This document shows positions 41,737 through 51,245 of a stretch of DNA of 64,000 nt, in pieces. The notes beneath the pieces were generated by a model, which did no database searches, had not been told where the DNA came from, and was given only the letters and a program-made list of their open reading frames with translations. The stretch lies in the NCBI RefSeq assembly GCF_036116635.1, contig NZ_CP107995.1, positions 8,308,001 through 8,372,000 on the forward strand, read 5' to 3'. A program made the translations under genes and the position numbers. Within the stretch, counting starts at the first letter, position 1. Every line of letters starts with the position of its first letter. The DNA is from Amycolatopsis sp. NBC_00345 (GTDB lineage Bacteria > Actinomycetota > Actinomycetes > Mycobacteriales > Pseudonocardiaceae).

Positions 41737-42921
41737 CTAAGCCGAGACCTGGTCCGCGATGTGCCGGGCGATTTCGAGCGCGCTCGTCGCCGCCGGGGAC
41801 GGGGCGTTGAGGACGTGCACCTGGTCCCGGGCGGTCTCGATGAGGAAGTCGTCGACGAGGGAGCCGTCGGGGCGCAGGGCCTGGGCTCGCACGCCCGAGC
41901 CGTGGCGGACGATGTCGTGTTCGGTGACCGCGGGGACGAGGCGCGCGAGGCTGGCGGCGAAGCGCTTCTTCGAGAACGAGCGCAACACTTCCTCCAGCCC
42001 GGTCGGGTACGCGTACTTCTTCGCGAGCCGCCAGGCGCCGGGGAAACGGGCGACGTCGGCGAGGTCCTTCGGGGAGACGTCGGCCCAGCGGTAGCCCTCG
42101 CGCCGCAGGGCGAGGACGGCGTTCGGGCCCGCGTGCACGCTGCCGTCGAGCATCCGCGTGAGGTGGACGCCGAGGAACGGCAGCGTCGGGTCCGGCACCG
42201 GGTAGATCAGGCCGCGCACGAGGTGCCGGCGCTCGGGCTTGAGCTCGTAGTACTCGCCGCGGAACGGCACGATACGGGCGCTGGGCGTCAGGCCGGCCAG
42301 CTCGGCGACGCGGTCGGACTGCAGGCCCGCGCAGTTCACCAGCGCGTCGGCGTGCAGCACCTCGGTGCCGGTGGCGACCTCGACCCCGCCGTGGCGGCCG
42401 GGGCGGATGCCGAGCGCGGGGGTGTTCAGCCGCAGGTCGGCGTCGGCCTCGTCGAGCAGGCGGACGAGCGCGGCGCAGACGCCCGCGTAGTCGATGATTC
42501 CCGTCGACTCCACGCGCAGCGCGCCGACGCACGCCACCTCGGGCTCGTACTCACGGGCTTCGGCGGGCGACACCTGCTTGGCCGGAACGCCGTTGGCCTC
42601 CGCGCGTTCGGCAAGCGTGGCCAACGCCGGCAGCTCGGCGGCTTCGGTGGCCACCACGAGCTTCCCGCAGACCTCGACGGGCACGCCGTACTGCCGGGCG
42701 AAGTCCACAATGGACCGGTTGCCGGCCACGGACATGCGCGCCTTGAACGAGCCGGGCTTGTAGTACAGGCCGGCGTGGACGACGTTCGAGTTGTGCCCGG
42801 TCTGGTGCGCCGCCCAGCGGCTCTCCTTTTCGAGCACCGTGACGTCCTGCCCGCGTTTCGACAGCTCCCAGGCCACGGCCAGGCCGACGATTCCCCCACC
42901 GATCACCACGACGTTCCGCAC
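41737..42921 (-). CDS. lhgO: L-2-hydroxyglutarate oxidase
   Basis: 394-residue FAD-dependent enzyme oxidising L-2-hydroxyglutarate to 2-oxoglutarate, membrane-associated in E. coli. FAD motif VVVIGGGIVGLAVAWEL, then HNSNVVHAGLYYKPGS and the C-terminal HGSGVRAQAL, typical of LhgO. Length is as expected. Divergent from the TetR gene; the twin operators between the genes may control both. Confidence 0.88.
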   Translation of the reverse strand: MRNVVVIGGGIVGLAVAWELSKRGQDVTVLEKESRWAAHQTGHNSNVVHAGLYYKPGSFKARMSVAGNRSIVDFARQYGVPVEVCGKLVVATEAAELPALATLAERAEANGVPAKQVSPAEAREYEPEVACVGALRVESTGIIDYAGVCAALVRLLDEADADLRLNTPALGIRPGRHGGVEVATGTEVLHADALVNCAGLQSDRVAELAGLTPSARIVPFRGEYYELKPERRHLVRGLIYPVPDPTLPFLGVHLTRMLDGSVHAGPNAVLALRREGYRWADVSPKDLADVARFPGAWRLAKKYAYPTGLEEVLRSFSKKRFAASLARLVPAVTEHDIVRHGSGVRAQALRPDGSLVDDFLIETARDQVHVLNAPSPAATSALEIARHIADQVSA

Positions 42922-42958
42922 GGTCGGAAAGGCTACGCGACGGGGTCCGCGGGCGCGT

Positions 42959-42978
42959 AACCTAACGATTGTCAGGTT
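42959..42978. promoter_or_regulatory. Operator 1 of TetR regulator
   Basis: AACCTAAC-GATT-GTCAGGTT, a 20-bp near-palindrome between lhgO and the TetR gene. Confidence 0.6.
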
Positions 42979-42990
42979 GATCTGGTAGCG

Positions 42991-43010
42991 TACCTAACCG
43001 ATGTCAGGTA
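42991..43010. promoter_or_regulatory. Operator 2 of TetR regulator, covering its start codon
   Basis: TACCTAAC-CGAT-GTCAGGTA; identical layout to operator 1, 32 bp away. The ATG at 43001 lies inside it and TAGCGT (42986-42991) abuts it. Confidence 0.6.
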
Positions 43011-43612
43011 AGCGGTTGACCAGGGAAGAACGCCGGGCGCGCATCCTCACGGCGGCGGCCGGCGTGTTCGCCTCGACGGGGTACGCGGCGGCGGGGATGC
43101 GTGAGGTCGCGGCCGCCGCCGGCATCAGCACACCGGTGCTGTACGACCATTTCCCGGCGAAGGCCGACCTCTACGCGAGCCTGCTGGAGTCCGAAGTGGA
43201 CAGCCTGCTGGCCGGCTGGGCGGAGCTGCCGTCGGCCGCCGGCGCGGAGGAACTGCTGCACACCCGCGTCGCCGCGATCTTCGCCTGGATCGAGGCACAC
43301 GAGCAGGGCTGGCGGATGGTCTTCGCGGAGACTCCGGCCGACCCGGCCGTCGCGGAGGTGCACCGCCAAGGCCAGCAGCGGGCGACCGAGCAGCTCACCA
43401 CGGTGTTCCGCCTGGTCCCGCGCCTGGACCTGACCGCGCGCCTGTCCCGCGAGCGCGCCGACGCCGTGCTGGCCGAAGCGTGCAAGAGCGCACTGAACGC
43501 CATCGCGCGCTGGTGGTGGTCGAACCGCGACGTGTCCCGTGAGGACGTCGTGGCCCTGACCGTCGACCTCCTCTGGCGCGGCCTGCGAGACCTGATCCGG
43601 GAGGACGTATGA
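43001..43612 (+). CDS. TetR-family regulator, probably autoregulated
   Basis: 203 residues. N-terminal TetR HTH (REERRARILTAAAGVFASTG ... ISTPVLYDHFPAKADLYAS). C-terminal ligand domain not specific. The start codon sits inside an operator that matches a second copy 32 bp upstream, a strong sign of autorepression. It overlaps the NTF2-like gene by 4 bp. Targets are likely its own operon and the divergent lhgO. Confidence 0.9.
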   Translation: MSGKRLTREERRARILTAAAGVFASTGYAAAGMREVAAAAGISTPVLYDHFPAKADLYASLLESEVDSLLAGWAELPSAAGAEELLHTRVAAIFAWIEAHEQGWRMVFAETPADPAVAEVHRQGQQRATEQLTTVFRLVPRLDLTARLSRERADAVLAEACKSALNAIARWWWSNRDVSREDVVALTVDLLWRGLRDLIREDV

Positions 43613-44091
43613 AGGTCACCGAGCGCTACCGCCAGGCCGCCGAAACCGGCGACGTGGACCTGGCCATGACCACCTTCGCCCCCGACGCCGTGCTGCACTC
43701 CCCGCTGACGGGCCGAGTGCGCTTCACCGGCCACGCGGAACTGCGCCCGTTGATCGAAGTCGCTTACAGCCACCTGAAAAACGTGCGCTTCCACACCGAT
43801 CTGGGCGACGAAGAGACCCGTGTGGTCATCTACACCGCCCAGATCGGCGACGAGCCGGTCGAGGAAGCCGCACTCCTGCGCCTGGCAAACGACCGGATCA
43901 CCGAAGCCACCCTCTACGTCCGCCCGCTCCCCGGCCTGGTCACCCTCATGTCCGCCTTCGGCCCCGACATCGCCCGCCGTAACCGCCGCCCCGCCGCCGC
44001 CCGTTTCCTGGCCTTGGCGACAAAACCGTTACGCGCCATGGTCCGCGCCGGCGACCGGCACGCGGTCCCCCTGGCCGCGCCCCGCCGCTGA
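43609..44091 (+). CDS. NTF2/SnoaL-like fold protein
   Basis: 160 residues. The first 115 residues look like a SnoaL/NTF2-like cone: TERYRQAAETGDVDLAMTTF, VLHSPLTGRVRFTGH and EEAALLRLANDRITEATLYVRP. The last 40 residues are basic. No catalytic residues can be assigned. ATGA overlap with the TetR gene means co-translation; may handle the ligand the regulator senses (inference). Converges on the MFS gene with 3 bp between. Confidence 0.7.
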   Translation: MKVTERYRQAAETGDVDLAMTTFAPDAVLHSPLTGRVRFTGHAELRPLIEVAYSHLKNVRFHTDLGDEETRVVIYTAQIGDEPVEEAALLRLANDRITEATLYVRPLPGLVTLMSAFGPDIARRNRRPAAARFLALATKPLRAMVRAGDRHAVPLAAPRR

Positions 44092-44094
44092 CCC

Positions 44095-45630
44095 CTACAC
44101 CAGCGCCGGCTCTTCAACGGCGACGTCGGGGTCTTCGAGCACCTTCGGCACCCCTCGCAACGTCACCCAGGCCACGCCCGCCACCACGACCATCAACGCG
44201 GCCGCCCCCAGCATCGTCACCTGCATCCCGCCGAGAAACGCCTCCCGCGCGCTCTGCAGCAGCGCATCTCCACCGGGCACCTGAGCCGCGATCTGCACCG
44301 CCCCGCCCAGCGTCTCCCTGGCCGAGTCCGCCGCCGTCGAAGAAAGCCCGCCCGGCAGCACCAGGTCCTGCCGGTACAGCGAGCCCAGCACACTCCCCAG
44401 CACCGCGATCCCCAGCGCGCCACCGAGTTCCGTGGCCGTCTCGGAAATCGCCGACGCCGCGCCGGCCCGCTCCTTGGACACCACCCCCAGCACCGTGTCC
44501 GTGGCGACGGTCAGCACCAGCGCGAGCCCGACCCCGAAGACCGCCATCGTCACGACCAGGTACGGATATCCGGTGCCGGCGTCCACCTGGCTGTACAGCG
44601 CGAAGCCGAGCGCGGAGGCGGCACAGCCGAGCGTGACCGTGCCGGCGCGGCCGAGCACCTTGATCAGCACCCCGCCGAGCACTCCGCCGACCATCGCGCC
44701 GCCCATGCCGGGCAGCCCCGCGAGCCCGGACTTCAACGGGGGCCAGCCGAGGACGAGCTGGAAGTACTGCGTGATCATCACCGAAACGGCCAGCTGCGCG
44801 AACATCGCCAGCATGGTGGTCCCGATCGTCGCGGAGAACGCGCGGTTGCCGAACAGCTTGAGGTCCATCAGCGGCTCGCGCAGCCGCGGCTGCCGCAGCA
44901 GGAACGCCAGCAGACAGCCGATGCCGACGACAGCGGCGGCGTAGACGTCCCAGTGGTCCAGGCCCTTGTACGCGATTTCCTTGATCGTGTAGACGACGCC
45001 GAGGATCCCGACGAGCGACAGCCCGACGCTGAGCGGGTCGATCCGCCCCGGCCGCGGGTTGCGCGACTCCGGCAGCACGGCCAGCCCCGCGACGATCAGC
45101 ACGATGACCACGGGCACGTTGACCAGGAACACCGAGCCCCACCAGAAGTGGTCCAGCAGCGCGCCGCCGACCAGCGGCCCGAGCCCGAAGCCGAGGATCG
45201 TCAGCCCGCTGGACACGCCGATCGCGGCGGTGCGCTCCTTGCCGGTGAAGGTGTTGCGCAGGATCGAGAGCGTGGACGGCATCAGCGTCGCCGCGCTCAT
45301 GCCGAGCAGCACGCGCAACGCGATGAGCATTTCGGCGTTCGGCGCGTACGCGGTGGCCACCGAGACGAGCCCGAACACCGCCGCGCCGCCCAGCAGCAAC
45401 CGCTTGCGCCCGATCCGGTCCCCGACGTTGCCCATCGTGATCAGCAGCCCGGCCAGCGCGAACCCGTAGCCGTCGGCGATCCACAGCGCCTGCGTCGTGC
45501 TGGGGTGCAGCGCCTCCGACAGCGCCGGGATGGCCAGGTGCAGCACCGTCATGTCAACGGCGATGAGGATCTGCGTGAGGATGCAGACGCCGATGATGCC
45601 GGCTTTCCGTCCCCTGGTGAGTGTGGTCAT
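44095..45630 (-). CDS. DHA2-family MFS drug exporter (14 TM)
   Basis: 511 residues. The start IIGVCILTQILIAVDMTVLHLAIP and WIADGYGFALAGLLITMGNVGDRIGRKR (motif A) are typical of DHA2/QacA-type proton-drug antiporters with 14 spans; motif C-like GLGPLVGGALLDHFWW follows. ATG 45630 with GGAGGGG just upstream is preferred over the frame extending to 45690. Substrate unknown. Confidence 0.88.
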   Translation of the reverse strand: MTTLTRGRKAGIIGVCILTQILIAVDMTVLHLAIPALSEALHPSTTQALWIADGYGFALAGLLITMGNVGDRIGRKRLLLGGAAVFGLVSVATAYAPNAEMLIALRVLLGMSAATLMPSTLSILRNTFTGKERTAAIGVSSGLTILGFGLGPLVGGALLDHFWWGSVFLVNVPVVIVLIVAGLAVLPESRNPRPGRIDPLSVGLSLVGILGVVYTIKEIAYKGLDHWDVYAAAVVGIGCLLAFLLRQPRLREPLMDLKLFGNRAFSATIGTTMLAMFAQLAVSVMITQYFQLVLGWPPLKSGLAGLPGMGGAMVGGVLGGVLIKVLGRAGTVTLGCAASALGFALYSQVDAGTGYPYLVVTMAVFGVGLALVLTVATDTVLGVVSKERAGAASAISETATELGGALGIAVLGSVLGSLYRQDLVLPGGLSSTAADSARETLGGAVQIAAQVPGGDALLQSAREAFLGGMQVTMLGAAALMVVVAGVAWVTLRGVPKVLEDPDVAVEEPALV

Positions 45631-45744
45631 GGCCCCTCCGTAGGTCGTGATGGCCACGACACTGGCGGGCCCCGCTGACGGCCGGCGCACGGTTCACGCA
45701 CAGCGGCGCTTACAACAGAGGCGCCTACGACAGCGGCATTCGCG

Positions 45745-48700
45745 TCACGGAGCCGGTTCGATGCCGGCCGCGGCCAGGGCCATCTGCGCGGTCAGCGCCC
45801 GCCCGGCCGCGTACTTCGCCGCGAAGTCCGGGCCCAGCTGAGCCCGTGCGGCGGCGGTGACCTGCGCGACGTCGGGCTGGCCGACCATCTCCGTGCCGCG
45901 CACGGCAACCGCCGCGCCCAGCAGCAACGCGGTCTCCTCGGGCCGGCCCTCCAGCAGTACCGCGCCGGCGACGCCCTCCAGCGCCGCGGCCAGCACCATG
46001 CTGTCGCGCCACTGGCTGGCCGCCGCCACGGCGTCACGCATCAGGGCCCTGGCCTGGGCCGGGTGGCCGTCCGCCATGGCGATCCAGCCGAGCTCGACCG
46101 TCGCCGCCGCGCGGGTCGCGGCCACCGAGTACGAGCCGCTGGTGCACTCCGCCAGCGCGCGGTCGGCCAGCGAGCGCGCCGTCGCCAGGTCGCCGGTGCG
46201 GCGGGCGAGACCGGCCAGCCCGACGTACGCCGACGCGCGCGTCTCGGGCATGCCGGAACGGCGCGCGAGCGAGATCGTCAGCTCGTAGTCCGCGCGGGCG
46301 CCCGCGACGTCACCGCGCAGCGACCGGCTGTCGGCGCGGCGGCAGAGCAGGTCGGCGTAGTCGTCGGCGGCGCCGAGCTGCTGCATCAGGCCCATCGACT
46401 CGGTCATGGCCACCAGTGCCTCGTCGTGCCGGCCGCTCCAGGTGAGCATCTGCGAGAGGTGGTCGAGCGTCATCGAAAGTCCCCATCGCTCGCCCAGCTC
46501 GCGGTAGCGCGCCTCGCCTTCGCGCAGGCTCCGCTCGGCCGTCTCGAGGTCGCCCATGAGCATCGAGCGCAGGCCGAGGCCCATCGGCAGCAGCGCGTTG
46601 CTCCACGGGTCGCCGTGCGCCATCAGCCGGCTGCGCACGTACAGCTCCGAGTCGTCGGCGGGCGGGCCGACCACCACGCCCATCAGCATGCTCAGCATCG
46701 GATGCCTTGGCGCCCAGGACATATTCGCCGCGTAATCCTCCACAAGGGACAGATACGGTGCGGTCGTGTCCGGACCGGGCCCGCCGGACATGGCGTTCAG
46801 CACGCACAAGAGGAACTCCTCGGCGTACTCCCGCGGCGGCTCCGGCCCACAGCGCTTCACGATCTCCAGCGACAGCATCGCGCCCTCGTAGCGCCGCCCC
46901 CGCATCCACCAGTACGTCGCCAGCGCGGCCGTGAGCCGGAACGCCGTGGGCAGGTCCTCCTCGGTCGCCCAGCGCAGGGCGGCGACGAGGTTGTCGTACT
47001 CGGCGTCGAGCCGCTCCAGCCAGTCCAGCTGCTCGGCCGTGCGCAGCTTCGGGTCCGCCTCCTCGGCCAGCCGCAGGAACACGAGCGCGTGGGCCCGGTG
47101 CAGCTGCGCGGTTTCGCCCGCGCCGGTGAGCTTTTCGGCGCAGAACGCGCGGATCGTCTCCAGCATCCGGTACCGGTTGCCGGACGCCTCCACCAGCGAC
47201 TTGTCCGCCAGGCCCGGCAACAGGTCGACGGCGTCGGGCACCCCGCACACCTCCTCGGCCGCGGCCAGTGTCGCGCCGCCGGGGAACACGGTGAGCCGGC
47301 GCGCGAGGCGGCGTTCGTCGTCGTCCAGCAGCTCCCAGCTCCACTCGACGACGCCGCGCAGCGAGCGGTGCCGTGCCTCCGCCGTCCGGCTGCCGCGCGC
47401 GAGCAGGCGGAACCGGTCGTCGAGGCGGGCGGCGATCTCGCCGACGGGCAGCGTCCGGACCCGCGCGGCGGCCAGCTCCAGCGCCAGCGGGAGGCCGTCG
47501 AGCGCGGCGCAGATGTGCTGGACGTCGCCGATCGTGCCGTCGTCAACGCGGAACGCTGGGTCGCTCGCTGCGGCCCGGTCCGCGAACAGCCGCACGGCCG
47601 GGTAACCGAGCGATTCCGCCGCCGGAGTGCCCGGCGGCGGCACGGCGAGCCGGGGCACGGGCGCCAGCTGCTCACCGGTGATGCCGAGCGGCTCCCGGCT
47701 CGTCGTGAGCACCCGCAGGCCCGGGCACGCGGGCAGCAGGCGCGCGAGCAGCCGGGCGGCGGCGTCGACGACGTGCTCGCAGTTGTCGAGCACCAGCAGC
47801 GGGGCGCGGTCGCGCAGGGCCGCGACCAGCCGGTCCACCGGGTCCTGGCCGACCGTGCCACGCAGTGGTGACGCGCCTTCGCGCAGGCCGAGCGCGCTGA
47901 GTACGGCCTGGACCACGTCACCCGCGACGTGCGGCGCCAGCGCCACGAACGTCACCGGCACCGCGCCGGTCGCCGCGACCTCCACGGCCAGCCGCGTCTT
48001 GCCGGTGCCGCCGGGGCCCAGCAGCGTGACGAGCCGGGCGTGCCGCAGCAGCTCGGTGACCTGCTGCAGCTCGCCGTCGCGGCCGACGAAGCTGGTCAGC
48101 TGCGCGGGCAGCGCCGACTCGGTTTTCACCGGCTCGCTCCGCAGGGCGGCCAGGTGCGCCTCGGCCAGCTCGGGCCCGGGGTCGGCGCCGAGTTCGTCGG
48201 CCAGCGTCCGGCGGGCGTCCTCGAACGCGGCCAGCGCCTCCGCGGACCGGCCCGCCGCCTGCAGGGCCCGCACGAGCTGTGCGCGCGGCCGCTCCCTCAA
48301 CGGCTGCTCGGCGACGGTGGTGCGCAGCTCATCGAGCACGCCCGCCGCCCGGCCGAGCGCGATCTCGGCGTCCACGCGGTCGGCGGCGACGTCCGCGCGC
48401 AGCTCTTCGAGCCGCGTCGCCTGCGTCGCCGCGAAGGGCGCTTCGGTGACGTCGGCGAACGCGGGCCCGCGCCACAGCGCGAGCGCTTCGCCGAGCAGGT
48501 CACTCGCGCGAGTGGCGTCACCCGCGGCCAGCTCGCGCCGCCCGTCGACGGCCAGCCGCTCGAACCGGTGAACGTCGACGTCCTCGGGATCCACCACCAG
48601 CCGGTAGCCGGCGGCGGTGAACTCGACCGGCGCCACGGTCTTCAGCGCGCCCCGCAGCCGCGAGACCTGCGACTGCAGCGCGTTGGCCGCGCCGTCCGGC

Positions 48701-48864
48701 GGGTCCTCGCCGTACATGCCGTCGATCAGCCGCTCGGCGGCCACGAACCGCCCCGCGTCCACGGCGAGCAGGGCCAGCAGCGCCCGCACCCGCGGCCCGC
48801 CGACGGAGACCGCGCCACCCGGCGGCTCCCAGGCCGTGACCGCCCCCAGCACCCCGATCCGCAT
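45745..48864 (-). CDS. SARP/AfsR-type regulator (BTAD-NTPase-TPR)
   Basis: 1039 residues. N-terminal winged-helix plus BTAD domain (about 1-250: MRIGVLGAVTAW, RALLALLAVDAGRFVAAERL, NALQSQVSRLRGAL). A P-loop domain with LLGPGGTGKTRLAVE and Walker B PLLVLDNCEHV follows, plus TSREPLGITGEQ, then a C-terminal TPR-like region (about 600-1039). Such proteins activate secondary-metabolite or regulatory genes. The target is not visible in the window. ATG 48864 is preferred over an in-frame GTG at 48873 because TAGGGT lies seven bases before it. Confidence 0.88.
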   Translation of the reverse strand: MRIGVLGAVTAWEPPGGAVSVGGPRVRALLALLAVDAGRFVAAERLIDGMYGEDPPDGAANALQSQVSRLRGALKTVAPVEFTAAGYRLVVDPEDVDVHRFERLAVDGRRELAAGDATRASDLLGEALALWRGPAFADVTEAPFAATQATRLEELRADVAADRVDAEIALGRAAGVLDELRTTVAEQPLRERPRAQLVRALQAAGRSAEALAAFEDARRTLADELGADPGPELAEAHLAALRSEPVKTESALPAQLTSFVGRDGELQQVTELLRHARLVTLLGPGGTGKTRLAVEVAATGAVPVTFVALAPHVAGDVVQAVLSALGLREGASPLRGTVGQDPVDRLVAALRDRAPLLVLDNCEHVVDAAARLLARLLPACPGLRVLTTSREPLGITGEQLAPVPRLAVPPPGTPAAESLGYPAVRLFADRAAASDPAFRVDDGTIGDVQHICAALDGLPLALELAAARVRTLPVGEIAARLDDRFRLLARGSRTAEARHRSLRGVVEWSWELLDDDERRLARRLTVFPGGATLAAAEEVCGVPDAVDLLPGLADKSLVEASGNRYRMLETIRAFCAEKLTGAGETAQLHRAHALVFLRLAEEADPKLRTAEQLDWLERLDAEYDNLVAALRWATEEDLPTAFRLTAALATYWWMRGRRYEGAMLSLEIVKRCGPEPPREYAEEFLLCVLNAMSGGPGPDTTAPYLSLVEDYAANMSWAPRHPMLSMLMGVVVGPPADDSELYVRSRLMAHGDPWSNALLPMGLGLRSMLMGDLETAERSLREGEARYRELGERWGLSMTLDHLSQMLTWSGRHDEALVAMTESMGLMQQLGAADDYADLLCRRADSRSLRGDVAGARADYELTISLARRSGMPETRASAYVGLAGLARRTGDLATARSLADRALAECTSGSYSVAATRAAATVELGWIAMADGHPAQARALMRDAVAAASQWRDSMVLAAALEGVAGAVLLEGRPEETALLLGAAVAVRGTEMVGQPDVAQVTAAARAQLGPDFAAKYAAGRALTAQMALAAAGIEPAP

Positions 48865-48871
48865 GCGGCCC

Positions 48872-48877
48872 ACCCTA
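48872..48877 (-). promoter_or_regulatory. -10 box of leaderless SARP gene
   Basis: Minus-strand TAGGGT, seven bases before ATG 48864. Confidence 0.45.
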
Positions 48878-48892
48878 GGCCGGGCCCCGCCG

Positions 48893-48983
48893 CCAGCGCC
48901 CCAATGTGGCGTTGGTTGCGCTCAACGCACCCAATGTGGCGTTCGGTGCGTCAGACGCACCGAACGCCACATTGGGGCGCTGG
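48893..48983. repeat. Family C composite palindrome, copy 1
   Basis: One right arm (48954-48983) can pair with either of two left arms: an inner one (48930-48952, perfect 23 bp, 1-base loop) or an outer one (48893-48913, perfect 21 bp). Core CCCAATGTGGCGTTCGG. It lies just upstream of the glycan locus. Copy 2 is at 63619. Confidence 0.85.
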
Positions 48984-49122
48984 TTACCGGCAGGTTTCGT
49001 CCCCGGCCCATGGCCGCGATCGCGCCTATATACACTTCGGCGCGACTCGACGCAACGGAGGGGAACGGGGCGCTGCCTCCTTCACCCCACCGGCGCAGCG
49101 GCCCGCAAGGCTCAGGAGAGGT

Positions 49123-50262
49123 ATGTCTGACGTCCAGGAACCCGTGCTGCTCGGCAAGCCGACGGTCGGCGAAGAGGAGCTGGCCGCGGTCGCCGAGGTC
49201 TTCCGGTCGGGCTGGCTCGCCGGTGCCGGGCCCGCCTGCCGCCGGTTCGAGAAGCGGTTCGCCCAGCTCACCGGCACCGCGCACGCGCTGACCACCAGCA
49301 ACTGCGGCTCGGCCCTGTTCCTCGGCCTCAAGGTGCTCGGCGTGCAGCCCGGCGACGAGGTGATCGTCGGCGACTACACGTTCCCCGCGACCGGCCACGC
49401 CGTGCTGCAGGCCGGCGCGAAGCCGGTGTTCGCCGACGTCCGCCCGGACGTCTGGAGCGCCGACCCGGCCGCCGTCGAAGCGCTGGTCACGCCGCGGACG
49501 GTCGGCATTCTCGCGGTCGACGTGGCCGGCCAACCGGGGGACTTCGACGAGTACCGGGCCATCGCCGACAAGCACGGCCTCTGGCTGTTCGAGGACGCCG
49601 CCTGCGCGGCCGGCGCCACCTACCGGACGCGCCCGGCCGGCAGCCTCGCCGACCTCGCCGCGTTCTCCTTCCACGGCCGCAAGGGCATCACCGCGGGGGA
49701 GGGCGGCGCGCTCGTCTCGAACCGCGAGGACCTGATCGCCCACGCCCGCAAGCTGCACACCTACGGCATCGAGCCCGCCATCACCCGCGAAGGCTCCGGC
49801 GCGCTGCCGATCCCGGAGTTCCACGAGCTGGGGTACAACTTCCGGCTCTCGGACATCCAGGCCGCGATCATGGGCGTCCAGCTCGACCGCCTGCCGGACC
49901 TGCTGGCCGCCCGCCGTTCCGTGGCCAAGCGGTACCACGAGGCGTTCGCCGACCTCGGCGCGCTGACCGTGCCCGTCGAGCTGCCCGACCGCGAGCACCC
50001 GTGGCAGGCGTACCTGCTCACGGTCGCGCCGGAGGTCAGCCGGGACGCACTGGCGCTCCGCATTCGCGAGCAGGGCGTGCAGTGCAACTTCGGCACGTAC
50101 GCCTCCCACCTGCAGCCGGTGTACGGCTCCCAGCCGCCGCTGCCCGTGTCCGCCGACGCCTTCCGGCGCCAGCTGGCCGTCCCGATGCACGCCGAGCTGA
50201 CCGACGCCGAGGTCGAGCGCGTCGTGACGACCGTCCGCGAAGCCGTGCTGGCACTGTCGTGA
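49123..50262 (+). CDS. DegT/DnrJ/EryC1 sugar aminotransferase
   Basis: 379 residues. PLP lysine in FSFHGRKGITAGEGGAL; TSNCGSALFLGLKVLGV and DYTFPATGHAV are typical of PLP-dependent keto-sugar aminotransferases. First gene of a rightward operon with the epimerase, GT4 and acyltransferase. Shine-Dalgarno AGGAGAGG just before ATG 49123. Role: converts an NDP-keto-sugar to an amino sugar (inference from family). It differs in sequence from the second DegT protein at 55861. Confidence 0.88.
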   Translation: MSDVQEPVLLGKPTVGEEELAAVAEVFRSGWLAGAGPACRRFEKRFAQLTGTAHALTTSNCGSALFLGLKVLGVQPGDEVIVGDYTFPATGHAVLQAGAKPVFADVRPDVWSADPAAVEALVTPRTVGILAVDVAGQPGDFDEYRAIADKHGLWLFEDAACAAGATYRTRPAGSLADLAAFSFHGRKGITAGEGGALVSNREDLIAHARKLHTYGIEPAITREGSGALPIPEFHELGYNFRLSDIQAAIMGVQLDRLPDLLAARRSVAKRYHEAFADLGALTVPVELPDREHPWQAYLLTVAPEVSRDALALRIREQGVQCNFGTYASHLQPVYGSQPPLPVSADAFRRQLAVPMHAELTDAEVERVVTTVREAVLALS

Positions 50263-50315
50263 ACAAGGCAGCCGTGAACGCCGAAGACACCGCCGAACAA
50301 GGAGAGACCGCGACC

Positions 50316-51245
50316 ATGTCCGAGAAAAAGGTGTTCTTCACCGGCGGCGGCGGGTTCATCGCCGCGCACGTCATCCCGCTGCTGCTGGACGGCGGTTACA
50401 CCGTCCGGATCTTCGACAACATGACCCGTGGCGACCGCGCGCGCGTCAACGAGTTCGTCGCCACCGGCAAGGTCGAGCTGGTCGAGAAGGACGTTCGCTA
50501 CGGCGGCGCCGTGCGTGAGGCCATCCGCGGCTGCACCCACGTGGTCCACTTCGCCACGGTGTCGATCAACAAGTCGATCGCCGACCCGCACGAGTCGGTC
50601 GACATCAACATGTCCGGCAACCACAACGTGTTCGCCGCGGCCGCCGAGGAGGGCGTCGAGCGCCTCGTGTTCGCGTCCACCGCCTCGGTCTACGGCGAGC
50701 CGAAGCGGCTGCCGATGCACGAGGACGACGAGCTGCGCCCGCTCACGCCGTACTGCATCACCAAGCGCGCGGGCGAGGACCTGCTCGGCTTCTACGAGCG
50801 CACCAAGGGCCTGTCCTGGAACGCGCTGCGCTTCTTCAACGTGTACGGCCCCGGCCAGAAGATCGAGGCCTACTACACGTCCGTGATCAACCACTTCATC
50901 CAGCGCCTGCGCGCGGGCCGGCCGCCGGTGATCGACGGCCGCGGCGACCAGTCGATGGACTTCGTGCACGTCACCGACCTGGCGCGCTCGGTCGTCGCCG
51001 CGCTCGAGTCGGAGCAGGCCAACCTGCCGATCAACATCGGCACGGGCATCGACACCTCCGTCGCCACGCTGGCGAAGATCCTGATCGAGGCCGTCGGCGT
51101 CGAGGTGGAGCCGCAGTTCAACGAGCGTGACGTGCTGGTGTCGCGCCGGGCCGCGGACATCACCCGGGCCCGAGAGGTGCTCGGCTGGGAGCCGCAGATC
51201 ACCGTTGAAGAGGGCATGCGCGCCTTGGTGAGGGACTCCGAGTGA
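50316..51245 (+). CDS. NAD-dependent nucleotide-sugar epimerase/dehydratase
   Basis: 309-residue extended SDR. NAD motif VFFTGGGGFIAAH (third Gly of the canonical motif replaced by Ala), catalytic Ser region FASTASVYGEP and YCITK (YxxxK), and the C-terminal RRAADITRAREVLGWEP typical of GalE/RmlB-like enzymes. ATG 50316 with GGAGA nine bases upstream; GTG 50259, overlapping the aminotransferase stop, is an alternative. It supplies the modified NDP-sugar for the locus (inference). Confidence 0.85.
   Translation: MSEKKVFFTGGGGFIAAHVIPLLLDGGYTVRIFDNMTRGDRARVNEFVATGKVELVEKDVRYGGAVREAIRGCTHVVHFATVSINKSIADPHESVDINMSGNHNVFAAAAEEGVERLVFASTASVYGEPKRLPMHEDDELRPLTPYCITKRAGEDLLGFYERTKGLSWNALRFFNVYGPGQKIEAYYTSVINHFIQRLRAGRPPVIDGRGDQSMDFVHVTDLARSVVAALESEQANLPINIGTGIDTSVATLAKILIEAVGVEVEPQFNERDVLVSRRAADITRAREVLGWEPQITVEEGMRALVRDSE

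Noticed and set aside
41621..42532. Upstream extension of the FAD monooxygenase frame
   Set aside because: It overlaps lhgO on the same strand in another frame; ATG 41620 has a good Shine-Dalgarno.
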